DNA of 26,033 nucleotides from an uncultured Muribaculaceae bacterium (GTDB taxonomy: Bacteria > Bacteroidota > Bacteroidia > Bacteroidales > Muribaculaceae): assembly GCA_910589095.1 (NCBI GenBank), contig CAJUSN010000016.1, forward strand, positions 1-26,033, read 5' to 3'. A program made the translations under genes and the position numbers. This document shows positions 16,073-24,250 of this stretch, piece after piece (position 1 is the stretch's first letter; each line of letters opens with the position of its first letter). A model generated the notes under the pieces. That model was not told the DNA's origin and made no database searches. It saw only the letters and a list, made by a program, of their open reading frames with translations.

Positions 16073-19000
16073 ATGAAGTCGTTAACCAAAGTATGGTGTG
16101 TGGTGATTGCGTTGGGGTTGCTCCTTTCGGGCTGCAGCCTCAAGAAAAACACTGCAGCCACTCGTAAATACACGGCTTTCATAACCCGCTACAACATATA
16201 TTTCAACGGCGACGAACATTACAAGAAAACCATTTCGGAGCTTGAGAAAAAATATGAGGATGACTATACCCGCACCACCCTTTTCATGCATCCGGCCGAG
16301 GCCTATGCCGATGAGAAGGCGCCTCAACCTTCCGGCGATTTCAAAACGTCGATAGAGAAAGCCCAAAAGGCCATACAGGTGCGCTCGATAAAGAAACGCC
16401 CCAAGCGCAAAAGCGGCAAATCAAGTCCGGAGTATAAAAAGTGGCTCAAACGTGAGGAGTACAATCCGTTTCTCCATAATGCGTGGATGATGATGGGGCG
16501 CAGCCAATACATGGGCGGCGATTTTCTCGGAGCCGCTTCTACGTTCTTCTATATTTCCAAGCATTTCTGGTGGCTCCCCGCCACCGTGACCGAAGCGAAG
16601 CTATGGCAGGCAAGATCATACATTGCCATCGACTGGACGTTTGAAGCCGACGGCATTTTGCGCTCCATAAAAGAGAAGGAGCTGACAAACAAGACGCTGA
16701 CTAACCTCTATAATTTCGACATGGCCTCGCTCAACGTCCACACTCACAACTACGAGGCCGCCATTCCTTACCTCGTGAAGGCCGCCGATGTGGCGAAGGG
16801 AAGCCAGAAAGCACGCCTCACATTTCTGCTCGGACAGCTATATGAGCTGACCGACAAGCGCGCCGAAGCCTATGAAGCCTACAAAAAGGTGGGAGGGATG
16901 AGCAGCGTGGCTTACCGTACCAAATTCAACGCTCGCATAAAGCGCAGCGAGGTGTTCCAGGGATCGGACATCGAGCCGGAAGTGAAATCGCTCAAGAGCA
17001 TGGCCCGCTATGGTGCCAACAGAGAATACCTCGATCAGATTTATTATGCCATAGGTAATCTCTACATGACCAAGGCCGACACGCTCAACGCCGTGGAGAA
17101 CTACAAGGAGGCCGTGGCCAAATCCACTCGCAACGGAATTGAAAGCGCCTTGGCTCAACTGGCTCTCGGCCGCATATATTACACCCAAGGGAAATATGAC
17201 CTCGCTCAGCCATGCTACTCCACAGCCGTGCCGCAGCTACCCGACAATTACCCTGACTATCAAACGCTCAAGCGCCGATCAGATGTACTTGACGAGCTTG
17301 CCGTTTATTCCCAAAACGTGACACTTCAAGACTCATTGCTCCGTCTGGCCGCCATGAGCCCGGAGGATCAGCGGGCAGTGGTTGACCGCATTATAGCCGA
17401 CCTTAAGAAACGCGAAAAAGAAGAGGCCGAAGCCGCCGCGCGTGATGAATATCTGGCCCAGCAAGCCGCCGCCGGCAACGGGTTGAACCAGTCAGGAGCA
17501 TCGGCACCCACCACTTTCGCCTTGAATACCGACAAGTCATGGTACTTCTACAATCAAGCCACACGCAATGCGGGCCGAACCGAGTTTCAAAAACGATGGG
17601 GAAGCCGTAAGCTTGAGGACGACTGGCGACGCCGCAACAAAGCCTCGTTCAGCATGTTTGAAGAGCCTGAATCAGATCCATACGCAACAGCCGAGAGCGA
17701 AACGTCCGACTCCACAGCCGTGGACCTGGAAGCACCCGGAAGCGAATCGGCCGAAGCTACTGAACATGCATCGGATCCACATTTCCCCGAGTATTATTTG
17801 CGACAGATTCCCGCAACCGACGCCGACAAAGCCACAGCCAACGAGGTGATCCAAGAAGGCCTTTACAACATGGGTGTTATCCTTAAGGACAAGATGTTCG
17901 ACTATCCCGGGGCCGAACGCGAATTCGTAAGGCTCGTGGACCGGTATCCCGACAATATATACCGGCTTGACGCCTACTATAACCTATATCTCATGTTCAT
18001 GCTGTCCGATCAGTCTGCGCGGGCCGAACAGTATCGCAGCCTCATACTGTCGGAATTCCCCGACAGCCCCTATGGTCAAGCCCTCGCCGATCCACAGTAT
18101 ATGGACAAACTCAAGAACATGACCAAGGTGGAGGGTGAACTCTATGACCAGGCCTACGAGGCATATCTGTCAAACGACAACCGACGCCTGCATGAGGTGT
18201 ATCAGAAAGTGCGCCGTGATTACCCCATGACGCGTATCATGCCTAAATTCATGTTCCTCGAAGCCCTGAGCTACGTCACCGAGAACAATCCGGAGAAATT
18301 TACCGAAACGCTCACCGAACTCACCTCCCGCTTCCCCGACACAGATGTGGCGCCCCTCGCCTCATCCTATCTGAAACTGCTCAAGGAGGGACGCAAGTTC
18401 AACACCGGCTCCAACGCACGCGGCATGGTGTGGTCCACACGCCTCAGCAATGACTCCGCAAAGGTGAGCATGGGTGGCGAGCCTGCGAAATTCACATTCC
18501 GCAAGGACACAGCACAGGTTGTAATGATGGTTTATCTGACTGACCTAACCGATGGTAAGCAGTTGCTCTTTGACGTGGCACGCCACAATTTCAACACCTA
18601 TTCGGTGCGAGACTTCGATCTCGAGCCTATGAACTTCGGCCGGATAGGTCTGCTTGTGGTGTCGGGATTCAATAATGCCACCGAAGCCAACACCTATCGC
18701 AGCGGCCTTGAGCGCTCGGACATCTTCAACCTGTCGGAAAATGTGGTGCCTGTGGTGATGAGCAAGTCCGATTTCGACATTTTGCTCAACGAGGGTCGCT
18801 CACTTGATGAATACTTTGATGCTGCTGGCGACGACCGTCTGCGCCGAGTACATGAACGCGTACTGCCTCCTGATGAATACGACGAGCCTATCATTCCAGC
18901 TGAAGCGCCTGCCGACGCATCCGCCGAAACCCCTGAAGAGGCCATCACCGATTCAGTAACCGGACAAGAGAGCGAAATCGTGCCTCAGGAGAATACCGTG

Positions 19001-19228
19001 CCCGACAATACCTCCGACCCTGATTCCATCCCGGCTCGGCCCACCGTACCCGACAAGGAAACCAAGCCTGCTGACAAACCGGCAGCCCCTCAAAAGGAGA
19101 CCAAACCGGCCAAGCCTGCCAACCCATCCAAGCCTGCGCCTGAAAAGCCCAAGCCCACTCCAAAACCATCGCCCAAGCTGCCTGAAATACCCAAAGGGAG
19201 CGAAGGTGACGACCCACTCTTTGATTAA
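16073..19228 (+). CDS. PorW/SprE-like TPR lipoprotein
   Basis: The 1051-residue lipoprotein starts at 16073, where a signal peptide ends at LLLSGC (Cys about residue 21); an upstream in-frame ATG at 16016 would mask it. The mature N terminus (KKNTAATRKY, then RYNIYFNGDEHYKK) matches the opening of PorW/SprE, the periplasmic TPR lipoprotein of the type IX secretion and gliding machinery. Many TPR-like helical repeats follow to about residue 780. Then come a C-terminal domain and an acidic, Pro/Lys-rich tail (about 970-1051). It is longer than typical PorW proteins. The porX gene follows at 40 nt, strengthening the call. Whether the organism has a functional type IX system cannot be seen here. 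Confidence 0.8.
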   Translation: MKSLTKVWCVVIALGLLLSGCSLKKNTAATRKYTAFITRYNIYFNGDEHYKKTISELEKKYEDDYTRTTLFMHPAEAYADEKAPQPSGDFKTSIEKAQKAIQVRSIKKRPKRKSGKSSPEYKKWLKREEYNPFLHNAWMMMGRSQYMGGDFLGAASTFFYISKHFWWLPATVTEAKLWQARSYIAIDWTFEADGILRSIKEKELTNKTLTNLYNFDMASLNVHTHNYEAAIPYLVKAADVAKGSQKARLTFLLGQLYELTDKRAEAYEAYKKVGGMSSVAYRTKFNARIKRSEVFQGSDIEPEVKSLKSMARYGANREYLDQIYYAIGNLYMTKADTLNAVENYKEAVAKSTRNGIESALAQLALGRIYYTQGKYDLAQPCYSTAVPQLPDNYPDYQTLKRRSDVLDELAVYSQNVTLQDSLLRLAAMSPEDQRAVVDRIIADLKKREKEEAEAAARDEYLAQQAAAGNGLNQSGASAPTTFALNTDKSWYFYNQATRNAGRTEFQKRWGSRKLEDDWRRRNKASFSMFEEPESDPYATAESETSDSTAVDLEAPGSESAEATEHASDPHFPEYYLRQIPATDADKATANEVIQEGLYNMGVILKDKMFDYPGAEREFVRLVDRYPDNIYRLDAYYNLYLMFMLSDQSARAEQYRSLILSEFPDSPYGQALADPQYMDKLKNMTKVEGELYDQAYEAYLSNDNRRLHEVYQKVRRDYPMTRIMPKFMFLEALSYVTENNPEKFTETLTELTSRFPDTDVAPLASSYLKLLKEGRKFNTGSNARGMVWSTRLSNDSAKVSMGGEPAKFTFRKDTAQVVMMVYLTDLTDGKQLLFDVARHNFNTYSVRDFDLEPMNFGRIGLLVVSGFNNATEANTYRSGLERSDIFNLSENVVPVVMSKSDFDILLNEGRSLDEYFDAAGDDRLRRVHERVLPPDEYDEPIIPAEAPADASAETPEEAITDSVTGQESEIVPQENTVPDNTSDPDSIPARPTVPDKETKPADKPAAPQKETKPAKPANPSKPAPEKPKPTPKPSPKLPEIPKGSEGDDPLFD

Positions 19229-19268
19229 TCCCCAAAAGCATCCCAAGAGCCATCAAAACACATAAAGC

Positions 19269-20825
19269 ATGAACAACAACAAACTTCTTTGGGCCGACGA
19301 CGAGATTGACCTGCTGAAACCTCACGTGATGTTTCTCAAGGCCAAGGGCTACGACGTGACCACCGTGAACAACGGCACCGACGCACTGGACCTCGTTGCC
19401 TCACAGCAGTTCGACCTGGTCATTCTCGACGAAAACATGCCCGGACTCACCGGACTCGAGACCCTCCAACGCCTGAAGCTCATTGCGCCCGCAATACCCG
19501 TGATTATGATCACAAAAAGCGAGGAGGAAAACATCATGGACCAGGCCGTGGGAAGCAAAATTGCCGATTACCTCATCAAGCCCGTCAACCCAAACCAGAT
19601 TCTCCTGGCCATCAAGAAGAGCCTGCATTCATCCCAGCTCGTATCGGCCAAGTCATCCACCGGCTATCAGCAGAATTTCGGCAACATTTCATCGCTCATC
19701 AACTCAGCAGCCTCCATCACCGACTGGATGGACGCCTATCGCACCCTTACCCATTGGGAACTCGAACTGGCTGCTGCGGACACCTCCATGGACCAACTGC
19801 TTGAAATGCAGAAAACGGAAGCCAACGCCGCCTACTCTAAATTCGTGCGACGCAATTACGAATCATGGATGAACCCCGAGAATCCGGATCGCCCCGTCAT
19901 GAGCCCCGACCTTTTCAAACGCAAAGTGTTTCCGCTCCTTGATCAGGGCCACAAGGTGTTTTTCATGCTCATCGACAACTTCCGACTTGACCAATGGCGC
20001 TCCGTGAGCTCAATCCTTTCGGAATACTTCACGATTGACGACGACGACCTCTACTGCTCCATACTCCCCACCGCCACTCAATATGCGCGCAACGCCATAT
20101 TCTCAGGACTCATGCCCTCCGAAATAGAAAAAATGTTCCCACAGCTGTGGGTCGACGAGGAGAGCGAAGAGGGGAAAAACCTCAACGAATCGCCACTGAT
20201 AGAAACGCAATTCAAGCGTTTCCGTCGCCAATGCCGGTTCTCCTACAACAAAATCAACGACTCAGCCAGTGGCGAGCGCTTCCTGCGAGATTTCAACTCA
20301 CTGGCCCAAAACGACCTCAATGTCGTGGTGCTCAACTTCATCGACATGCTCTCACACGCCCGCACGGAATCAAAGATGATCCGTGAACTCGCCTCCAACA
20401 ACGCAGCTTACCGATCCATCACCGAATCGTGGTTTCGCCACTCATCGGCCATCGACATCATTCGCCGCATTGCCGAAAAGGGCTATAAACTCATCATCAC
20501 CACTGACCACGGCACCGTGAGAGTGGACAACCCCATCCGAGTGGTGGGAGAGCGCAACACCAACACAAACCTTCGCTACAAACTCGGGCGAAACCTGAGC
20601 TACAATCCACGCCAGGTATATGAGATCCATCAGCCCCAGCGCTTCGGGCTCCCGTCGCCAAACGTGAGCACCACCTACATCTTTGCCACCGGACGCGACT
20701 TTTTCGCATATCCCAACAATTACAATTACTACGTGCAGTACTACGACGGCACCTTCCAACATGGAGGCATCTCGCTGGAAGAGATGCTCGTCCCCATAGT
20801 GACGCTCTCACCCAAAGGCAATTAA
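19269..20825 (+). CDS. porX: PorX: response regulator fused to PglZ phosphatase domain
   Basis: The 518-residue protein has a CheY-like receiver domain (1-120) with acidic pair D10-D11, phosphoacceptor D54 (VILDENMPG), T82 and K104. The rest (about 215-518) is a PglZ/alkaline-phosphatase-superfamily domain. Likely metal and catalytic residues are D236 (LIDNFRLDQW), Thr in PTATQYARNA (T268 or T270), D359 and H363 (FIDMLSHAR), D413-H414 (TTDHGT) and H498. This architecture is PorX, which with the sensor PorY controls type IX secretion genes and hydrolyses oligonucleotide-type substrates. No histidine kinase is adjacent. It follows the PorW-like gene by 40 nt and precedes tsaE by 25 nt, probably one operon. 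Confidence 0.9.
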   Translation: MNNNKLLWADDEIDLLKPHVMFLKAKGYDVTTVNNGTDALDLVASQQFDLVILDENMPGLTGLETLQRLKLIAPAIPVIMITKSEEENIMDQAVGSKIADYLIKPVNPNQILLAIKKSLHSSQLVSAKSSTGYQQNFGNISSLINSAASITDWMDAYRTLTHWELELAAADTSMDQLLEMQKTEANAAYSKFVRRNYESWMNPENPDRPVMSPDLFKRKVFPLLDQGHKVFFMLIDNFRLDQWRSVSSILSEYFTIDDDDLYCSILPTATQYARNAIFSGLMPSEIEKMFPQLWVDEESEEGKNLNESPLIETQFKRFRRQCRFSYNKINDSASGERFLRDFNSLAQNDLNVVVLNFIDMLSHARTESKMIRELASNNAAYRSITESWFRHSSAIDIIRRIAEKGYKLIITTDHGTVRVDNPIRVVGERNTNTNLRYKLGRNLSYNPRQVYEIHQPQRFGLPSPNVSTTYIFATGRDFFAYPNNYNYYVQYYDGTFQHGGISLEEMLVPIVTLSPKGN

Positions 20826-20850
20826 CTCATCAATCATCACACATATCCCC

Positions 20851-21285
20851 ATGACAAAGGAAACCATACAGATTGCAACTCCGCAGGACATCCCTGCAGC
20901 AGCCCGCCGATTCATGGAACTCATGGACGACAGCACCGTATTTGCCTTCTACGGCGAAATGGGTGCCGGCAAAACCACATTCATTGCTGAACTCGCCCGC
21001 GCTCTCGGAGTGTCGGACGACCTGGCATCATCACCCTCGTTTGCCATTGTCAACGAATATCGCTCGGAAACCACTTGCGAGCTCATCTACCACTTCGACC
21101 TCTATCGCCTCAAGAACCTTGAAGAGGTACTTGACATCGGGATCGAGGATTATTTCGACTCAGGTGCCCTATGCCTGATTGAGTGGCCCGAACGAGCCGA
21201 AGACATCCTCCCGCTTGACACCGTGAGAGTGGACCTTGCCGTCAACCCTGACAACAGCCGCACCCTCACCATCACCCGTCCATAA
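20851..21285 (+). CDS. tsaE: tRNA threonylcarbamoyladenosine ATPase subunit TsaE
   Basis: The 144-residue P-loop ATPase works with TsaB and TsaD to make t6A37 on tRNAs that read ANN codons. Walker A is GEMGAGKTT (35-43). Family motifs include SPSFAIVNEY (61-70), the HFDLYRL segment (81-87) and IEWPER (110-115). Full length for the family. It is the last gene of the PorW-PorX-TsaE group and is followed directly by a terminator. Confidence 0.95.
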   Translation: MTKETIQIATPQDIPAAARRFMELMDDSTVFAFYGEMGAGKTTFIAELARALGVSDDLASSPSFAIVNEYRSETTCELIYHFDLYRLKNLEEVLDIGIEDYFDSGALCLIEWPERAEDILPLDTVRVDLAVNPDNSRTLTITRP

Positions 21286-21297
21286 GAAACCATAGTG

Positions 21298-21345
21298 ATC
21301 GTCACGGTTCCCGCACCCATTCGAGTGCCGTGACGATACTTTTTC
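21298..21345 (+). terminator. Terminator after tsaE
   Basis: A perfect 10-bp stem ATCGTCACGG / CCGTGACGAT (21298-21307 with 21328-21337) with a 20-nt loop is followed by ACTTTTT, 13 nt after the tsaE stop. Confidence 0.8.
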
Positions 21346-21387
21346 TGATACTTTTTTCATCTAATTGTGAAAAAAATCCATTATTTT

Positions 21388-21419
21388 TTTGTCGGAACCA
21401 AAAAAACAACGTAACTTTG
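21388..21419 (+). promoter_or_regulatory. Promoter of tRNA-Lys
   Basis: TTTG (21388-21391), 20 nt, TAACTTTG (21412-21419): a full match to the Bacteroidetes promoter consensus, about 55 nt upstream of the mature tRNA. Confidence 0.8.
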
Positions 21420-21475
21420 CAGCGCAAAAGCCAAAAAGCTTTAGCACACATAGAAAGATACCAACACAAAAAAAT

Positions 21476-21551
21476 GACTCCGTAGCTCAGTTGGTAGAGC
21501 AAGTGACTCTTAATCACTGGGTCGAGAGTTCGAGCCTCTCCGGGGTCACCA
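21476..21551 (+). tRNA. tRNA-Lys (anticodon CUU)
   Basis: A complete 76-nt cloverleaf. The acceptor is GACTCCG with CGGGGTC (one T-G pair). The anticodon stem AGTGA/TCACT encloses loop CTCTTAA with CTT at its centre. The T arm is GAGAG-TTCGAGC-CTCTC, the discriminator is A, and CCA is encoded (21549-21551). It reads AAG lysine codons. Confidence 0.95.
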
Positions 21552-21579
21552 AAAAGACGCTTCGCAAAGCGTCTTTTTT
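21551..21579 (+). terminator. Terminator of tRNA-Lys
   Basis: AAAAAGACGCTT pairs with AAGCGTCTTTTTT around a CGCA loop directly after the tRNA CCA end, with its own T tract. Confidence 0.85.
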
Positions 21580-21712
21580 CATATCCCTATTCCTTACACC
21601 AGCAAGCACCCCACCAATCAGAATGTCGCATACCGGCAAGCCATCATGTCAAGGCTAATAGAAAAACTCTTCAAGGGCTTTTCCGAAAGGAAAGGTTCCT
21701 TTTGCGTCAATT

Positions 21713-22375
21713 TCAAACTTCTATTAGTTCTAACTTATGATTGTAATGAAGCATGTATTTCATTAATAACACTTTGGTCTTATCATTTAGAGAATGTTGG
21801 ACTAATTTAACTTGCTCAACTAAAAAAATTGGAGCAGAGTATAAACTTCTTATCTCAAATTCATAATCCTGCGCAATTGAATTTTCTTCTCTTTCAATAA
21901 TTTCTATGCGTTTACATTCGGGAAAGATTTCTTTGATTGGTTCCCCCTCAACAATAGGTAAAACCAATTCATCATTTCTTAAATGTTCCGGAATATAAGT
22001 ATGTTCATCAAATTCTATAAAATCGTAACTTTTATATACTATGACTGATTTAATTTCTTCATTATCAAAATACAGTCGCAATATTGCAGCTTCGGATGAA
22101 TATATAGTTAACTTATGATGGGAGACTTTTTCATCCGAGTCTAATCTGTGAATAATATGCTGGCGAAAAAGTTGCTTATTCAAATTTTCTTCATGTTTCT
22201 GTTGAATTTTCTCTTTTTCTTCTTGTTTTCTCCTTTCCTTTCGCTTTTTTGCGTCTCGTCTTTCTTTTGAGACAAACTCAAGAATATTAGCAAATATATA
22301 TATAAAACAAAAGAACAATAATCCTTGGGCTATTATTGATGGCATTGTTTTAGCCAATATGAGTAACGATATCAT
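21713..22375 (-). CDS. Hypothetical membrane-anchored protein, AT-rich
   Basis: The 220-residue protein has no recognised family. An N-terminal hydrophobic helix (about residues 10-33) is followed by a strongly basic and acidic helical stretch (about 38-67, many Lys, Arg, Glu and Gln), probably coiled coil. A mixed C-terminal domain follows (about 80-220). The gene is far more AT-rich than the core genes on either side and lies just downstream of tRNA-Lys, so horizontal origin is likely. It has its own consensus promoter. No function can be assigned. Confidence 0.65.
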   Translation of the reverse strand: MISLLILAKTMPSIIAQGLLFFCFIYIFANILEFVSKERRDAKKRKERRKQEEKEKIQQKHEENLNKQLFRQHIIHRLDSDEKVSHHKLTIYSSEAAILRLYFDNEEIKSVIVYKSYDFIEFDEHTYIPEHLRNDELVLPIVEGEPIKEIFPECKRIEIIEREENSIAQDYEFEIRSLYSAPIFLVEQVKLVQHSLNDKTKVLLMKYMLHYNHKLELIEV

Positions 22376-22830
22376 AAAATAAAAATTAGAAAAGCAAAAT
22401 TATTATTTCTGAACAATATACCAATCAACGGCTACGCCGGCGGTGTCAAGTTTGGACTAAAGGTCGTTGATAAGACTTTTGCCAAATTTTCGGATAACTC
22501 TGTCTACATGCATATTAACTACCTCTGTAGCACACTCCAATCTGTTCGGACACCATCCAGCCCGGCAAAGTCTGCGCGTTCTCTTCGCCATCCTCAAATC
22601 ATCACTTTGCGGGGCGAATCATATAAGCATAGATATTATGTGCAGGCCCCACATGTACTATATACTTTTTCATATGAACTAGTTTAATCTATGACGAGAT
22701 ATTATAGGTGGTAGAAGTAACTATTTTAGTTCCTACGTTTCCTTTAATTTCTCTTATCTTTGCGAGCTTTATTTATTTTGAGATAGGCATCCTACTTTTA
22801 TGATTGTTTTTGAGGGTCCCTTTGCTTCTG
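22376..22830. other. Gene-poor stretch with an orphan promoter-like site
   Basis: No convincing gene is seen. A short + strand frame around 22420-22684 is open but lacks a recognisable product. An exact -7 box, TATCTTTG, lies at 22755-22762 on the + strand without a good -33 partner or a downstream gene in that direction. The leftward promoter of the AT-rich membrane protein is at the left edge. The region may hold remains of inserted DNA. Confidence 0.35.
22395..22424 (-). promoter_or_regulatory. Promoter of the AT-rich membrane protein gene
   Basis: On the minus strand TTG (22424 to 22422) and TAATTTTG (22402 to 22395) are 19 nt apart, 20 nt upstream of the ATG. Confidence 0.6.
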
Positions 22831-23286
22831 TTAGGATGCAAAAAGTTTATCAATGATTATACGGTGATGTCCCCATGGAACCAAGAAAATGAAATCGCCA
22901 ACAAGTTGTTGGCACATCTCGTCCTCGGAATTTTCCGCAAGTTGTGGAAGATTTGCATGTACGGAATCTTCCACAGCTTGTGGAAGATTTGGGATTATAG
23001 CAGAATACAAATCATAAAATCTCCTCATATAGAAAAGATTTACCGGTGAGAAACCATCGGATTCGGGCAAAACATCTTTCAGATCCTGACTGAGATTTTT
23101 ATAAAATCCGGAGCCGTATTTGTTTTCAGCGTCACGTGCAACAATGTCACGCCCAACCGACCAATAGAAGCGTAGCAACTCCTGGTTAACGCGTGTGGCA
23201 GCCTTTATTTGGGCGCATCTGTATCGGTCTTTCAACTCCTGTATCCACCGGGAGTAGTCGGCATCAGTTTTTATAAGTTTGCTCAT
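22831..23286 (-). pseudogene. Truncated DUF1016 (YhcG-like) protein, nuclease domain missing
   Basis: The 151-residue frame matches the N-terminal DUF1016 domain of YhcG-type proteins. It has LLRFYWSVGRDIV, YGSGFYKNLSQDLK, FSPVNLFYMRRFYDLY and VPWGHHRIIIDKL, the last being the usual 'IPWGHN' junction. Full-length relatives are about 340-370 residues and carry a PD-(D/E)xK nuclease domain after this point. Here the frame stops nine residues after WGHH, so the nuclease half is lost. The segment before WGHH holds degenerate repeats (NLPQAVEDSVHA, NLPQLAENSEDE). Such genes are common near restriction systems and mobile elements. A surviving role as an N-terminal-only protein cannot be excluded. 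Confidence 0.75.
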
Positions 23287-23326
23287 GATTTATCGGAGTG
23301 AAGCGGTTGGGAATGTTTTGCTATTG

Positions 23327-23334
23327 CAAAGTTA
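23327..23334 (-). promoter_or_regulatory. Possible -7 box for the DUF1016 gene
   Basis: TAACTTTG on the minus strand, about 40 nt before the ATG, matches the -7 consensus exactly. No TTTG is found at the expected -33 distance. Confidence 0.45.
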
Positions 23335-23339
23335 CGCAT

Positions 23340-23565
23340 TTTTATTGATTTTCACCGTCTAAGACACCCCAAGGTATAGTTTCTTTTCTTCATTTTCACA
23401 TATTATATGAGCTGTTTGGTTCGCCCTCAAGCAACGCCTTACGCCATCGCTGACAGCTGAATGAAGTGGGGCGGGCGGGTCGGGTGCCTCTGGCAGTCGC
23501 TATCTGAATGTTTCCAAGGTACGCGCCAGGACATTGTCATCGCCAAACAGCACGTTCATAGAGGA
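23340..23565. other. Intergenic stretch with a GC-rich island
   Basis: From about 23410 to 23560 the DNA is markedly GC-rich within AT-rich surroundings, with a GGGGCGGGCGGGTCGGG run near 23468. On the minus strand a frame opens at 23559 (MNVLFGDDNVLARTLETFR), meets TAG, then stays open beyond. This may be a decayed gene or an unrecognised RNA. Nothing is certain. Confidence 0.3.
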
Positions 23566-23748
23566 TGTTTGGATTTAAACCGAATATAACTTATGGAGGT
23601 TTTTAATAATTCTCGGTTTCATCACAAATGTAAATTTTGGCGCTTTCCGCCAAGTCTCATCAGTTGCATAGCCCGCTATGCTCCTTCTTCAACTTGCGAA
23701 AATCTCTCAAAATTTCCGCTTTGTGTTAAACCCAATTTAAATCCAACA
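23566..23748 (+). repeat. Nested palindromic element, copy 2
   Basis: It has the same architecture as 166-341. The outer arms are TGTTTGGATTTAAA (23566-23579) with TTTAAATCCAACA (23736-23748). Inside are AAATTTTG (23632-23639) with CAAAATTT (23708-23715), then CGC plus AAGT (23648-23655, one bulged C) with ACTTGCG (23692-23698), and an apical GCATAG-CCCG-CTATGC hairpin (23666-23681). Internal-loop sequences CTCATCAGT and CTCCTTCTTCA match copy 1 almost exactly, while stem bases differ in compensatory fashion. It lies downstream of the leftward small membrane gene, so it is not a 5' leader for it. This favours a mobile or dispersed element over a gene-specific leader. Confidence 0.72.
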
Positions 23749-23753
23749 CACTC

Positions 23754-23939
23754 TTAAACCGTCCAAATCGTGAAAACCACACCAAGTATGATGGAAAGGA
23801 CGTGGAAAACACACAAAACCCAATTTCTCCTGTGGCGAATATCCTCAACGAGACCCACCACTCCGTTAACAAACAAGAAGATGGCAACAATCAGACAGAG
23901 CCACCAATCAAACTCAAGCATTTGCAATCCACGTTCCAT
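23754..23939 (-). CDS. Very small two-helix membrane protein
   Basis: The 61-residue product (55 if it starts at the second Met, 23921) consists almost entirely of two hydrophobic helices. These are WWLCLIVAIFLFVNGVVGLV and, after the basic loop DIRHRRN, WVLCVFHVLSIILGVVFTIW. That clean pattern and the tight turn support a real inner-membrane protein. No family is recognised. It lies 64 nt after another small envelope gene on the same strand. Confidence 0.55.
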   Translation of the reverse strand: MERGLQMLEFDWWLCLIVAIFLFVNGVVGLVEDIRHRRNWVLCVFHVLSIILGVVFTIWTV

Positions 23940-24003
23940 AATACAATATTTTTAAGTTTATTTCTTTTCTTCTGTCTCCGTCGGAGGCCACAGCCTGCTC
24001 GCT

Positions 24004-24207
24004 TCAAAAACGAAAAGAGGCCACAGTATCGCGGGCGGTTTCTATTTCAATATTGGGCTGAAAATTTCGCGACGGAATGTTGTCATATCTCCCCGTGGTG
24101 ACTGATACACTTTTATTCAATCCACACGAAGTGGCCAAATAGCACCACCCCACGATGATAAACGCAGCGAGCGTGATCCACGAAATTTTAAGACTTTTTT
24201 CTTGCAT
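24004..24207 (-). CDS. Very small lipoprotein or membrane-anchored protein
   Basis: The 67-residue product begins with a basic N terminus and a hydrophobic stretch (ISWITLAAFIIVGWCYLATSC). This could be a lipoprotein signal with Cys at residue 28, or a simple membrane anchor. A short polar domain follows (VSVTTGRYDN, then PNIEIETARDTVASF). A TATCTTTG -7 box lies 22-30 nt upstream. No homologue is recognised. It could be spurious, but the promoter box and following small membrane gene suggest a two-gene unit. Confidence 0.45.
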   Translation of the reverse strand: MQEKSLKISWITLAAFIIVGWCYLATSCGLNKSVSVTTGRYDNIPSRNFQPNIEIETARDTVASFRF

Positions 24208-24229
24208 AATCTTTGAAGCTTATTCCGCA

Positions 24230-24237
24230 CAAAGATA
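24230..24237 (-). promoter_or_regulatory. -7 box for the small envelope genes
   Basis: TATCTTTG on the minus strand matches the Bacteroidetes -7 consensus. The nearest TTTG is only 13 nt upstream, so the -33 element is poor. Confidence 0.4.
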
Positions 24238-24250
24238 TACATAGTAGAAA

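Noticed and set aside
21476..21551. tRNA-Lys as a proven phage or island attachment site
   Set aside because: No downstream copy of the tRNA 3' end and no integrase gene were found in the window.
22467..22682. A 71-codon + strand frame in the gene-poor stretch
   Set aside because: It needs a TTG start, and another frame of similar length is also open there, so neither is convincing.
22938..22990. Possible CRISPR-like short repeats
   Set aside because: There are only three short copies in mixed orientations inside a coding region, with no regular spacers or cas genes.
22804..23049. An 81-codon + strand frame near the DUF1016 gene
   Set aside because: It begins at a weak TTG start and mirrors the conserved DUF1016 coding sequence on the other strand.
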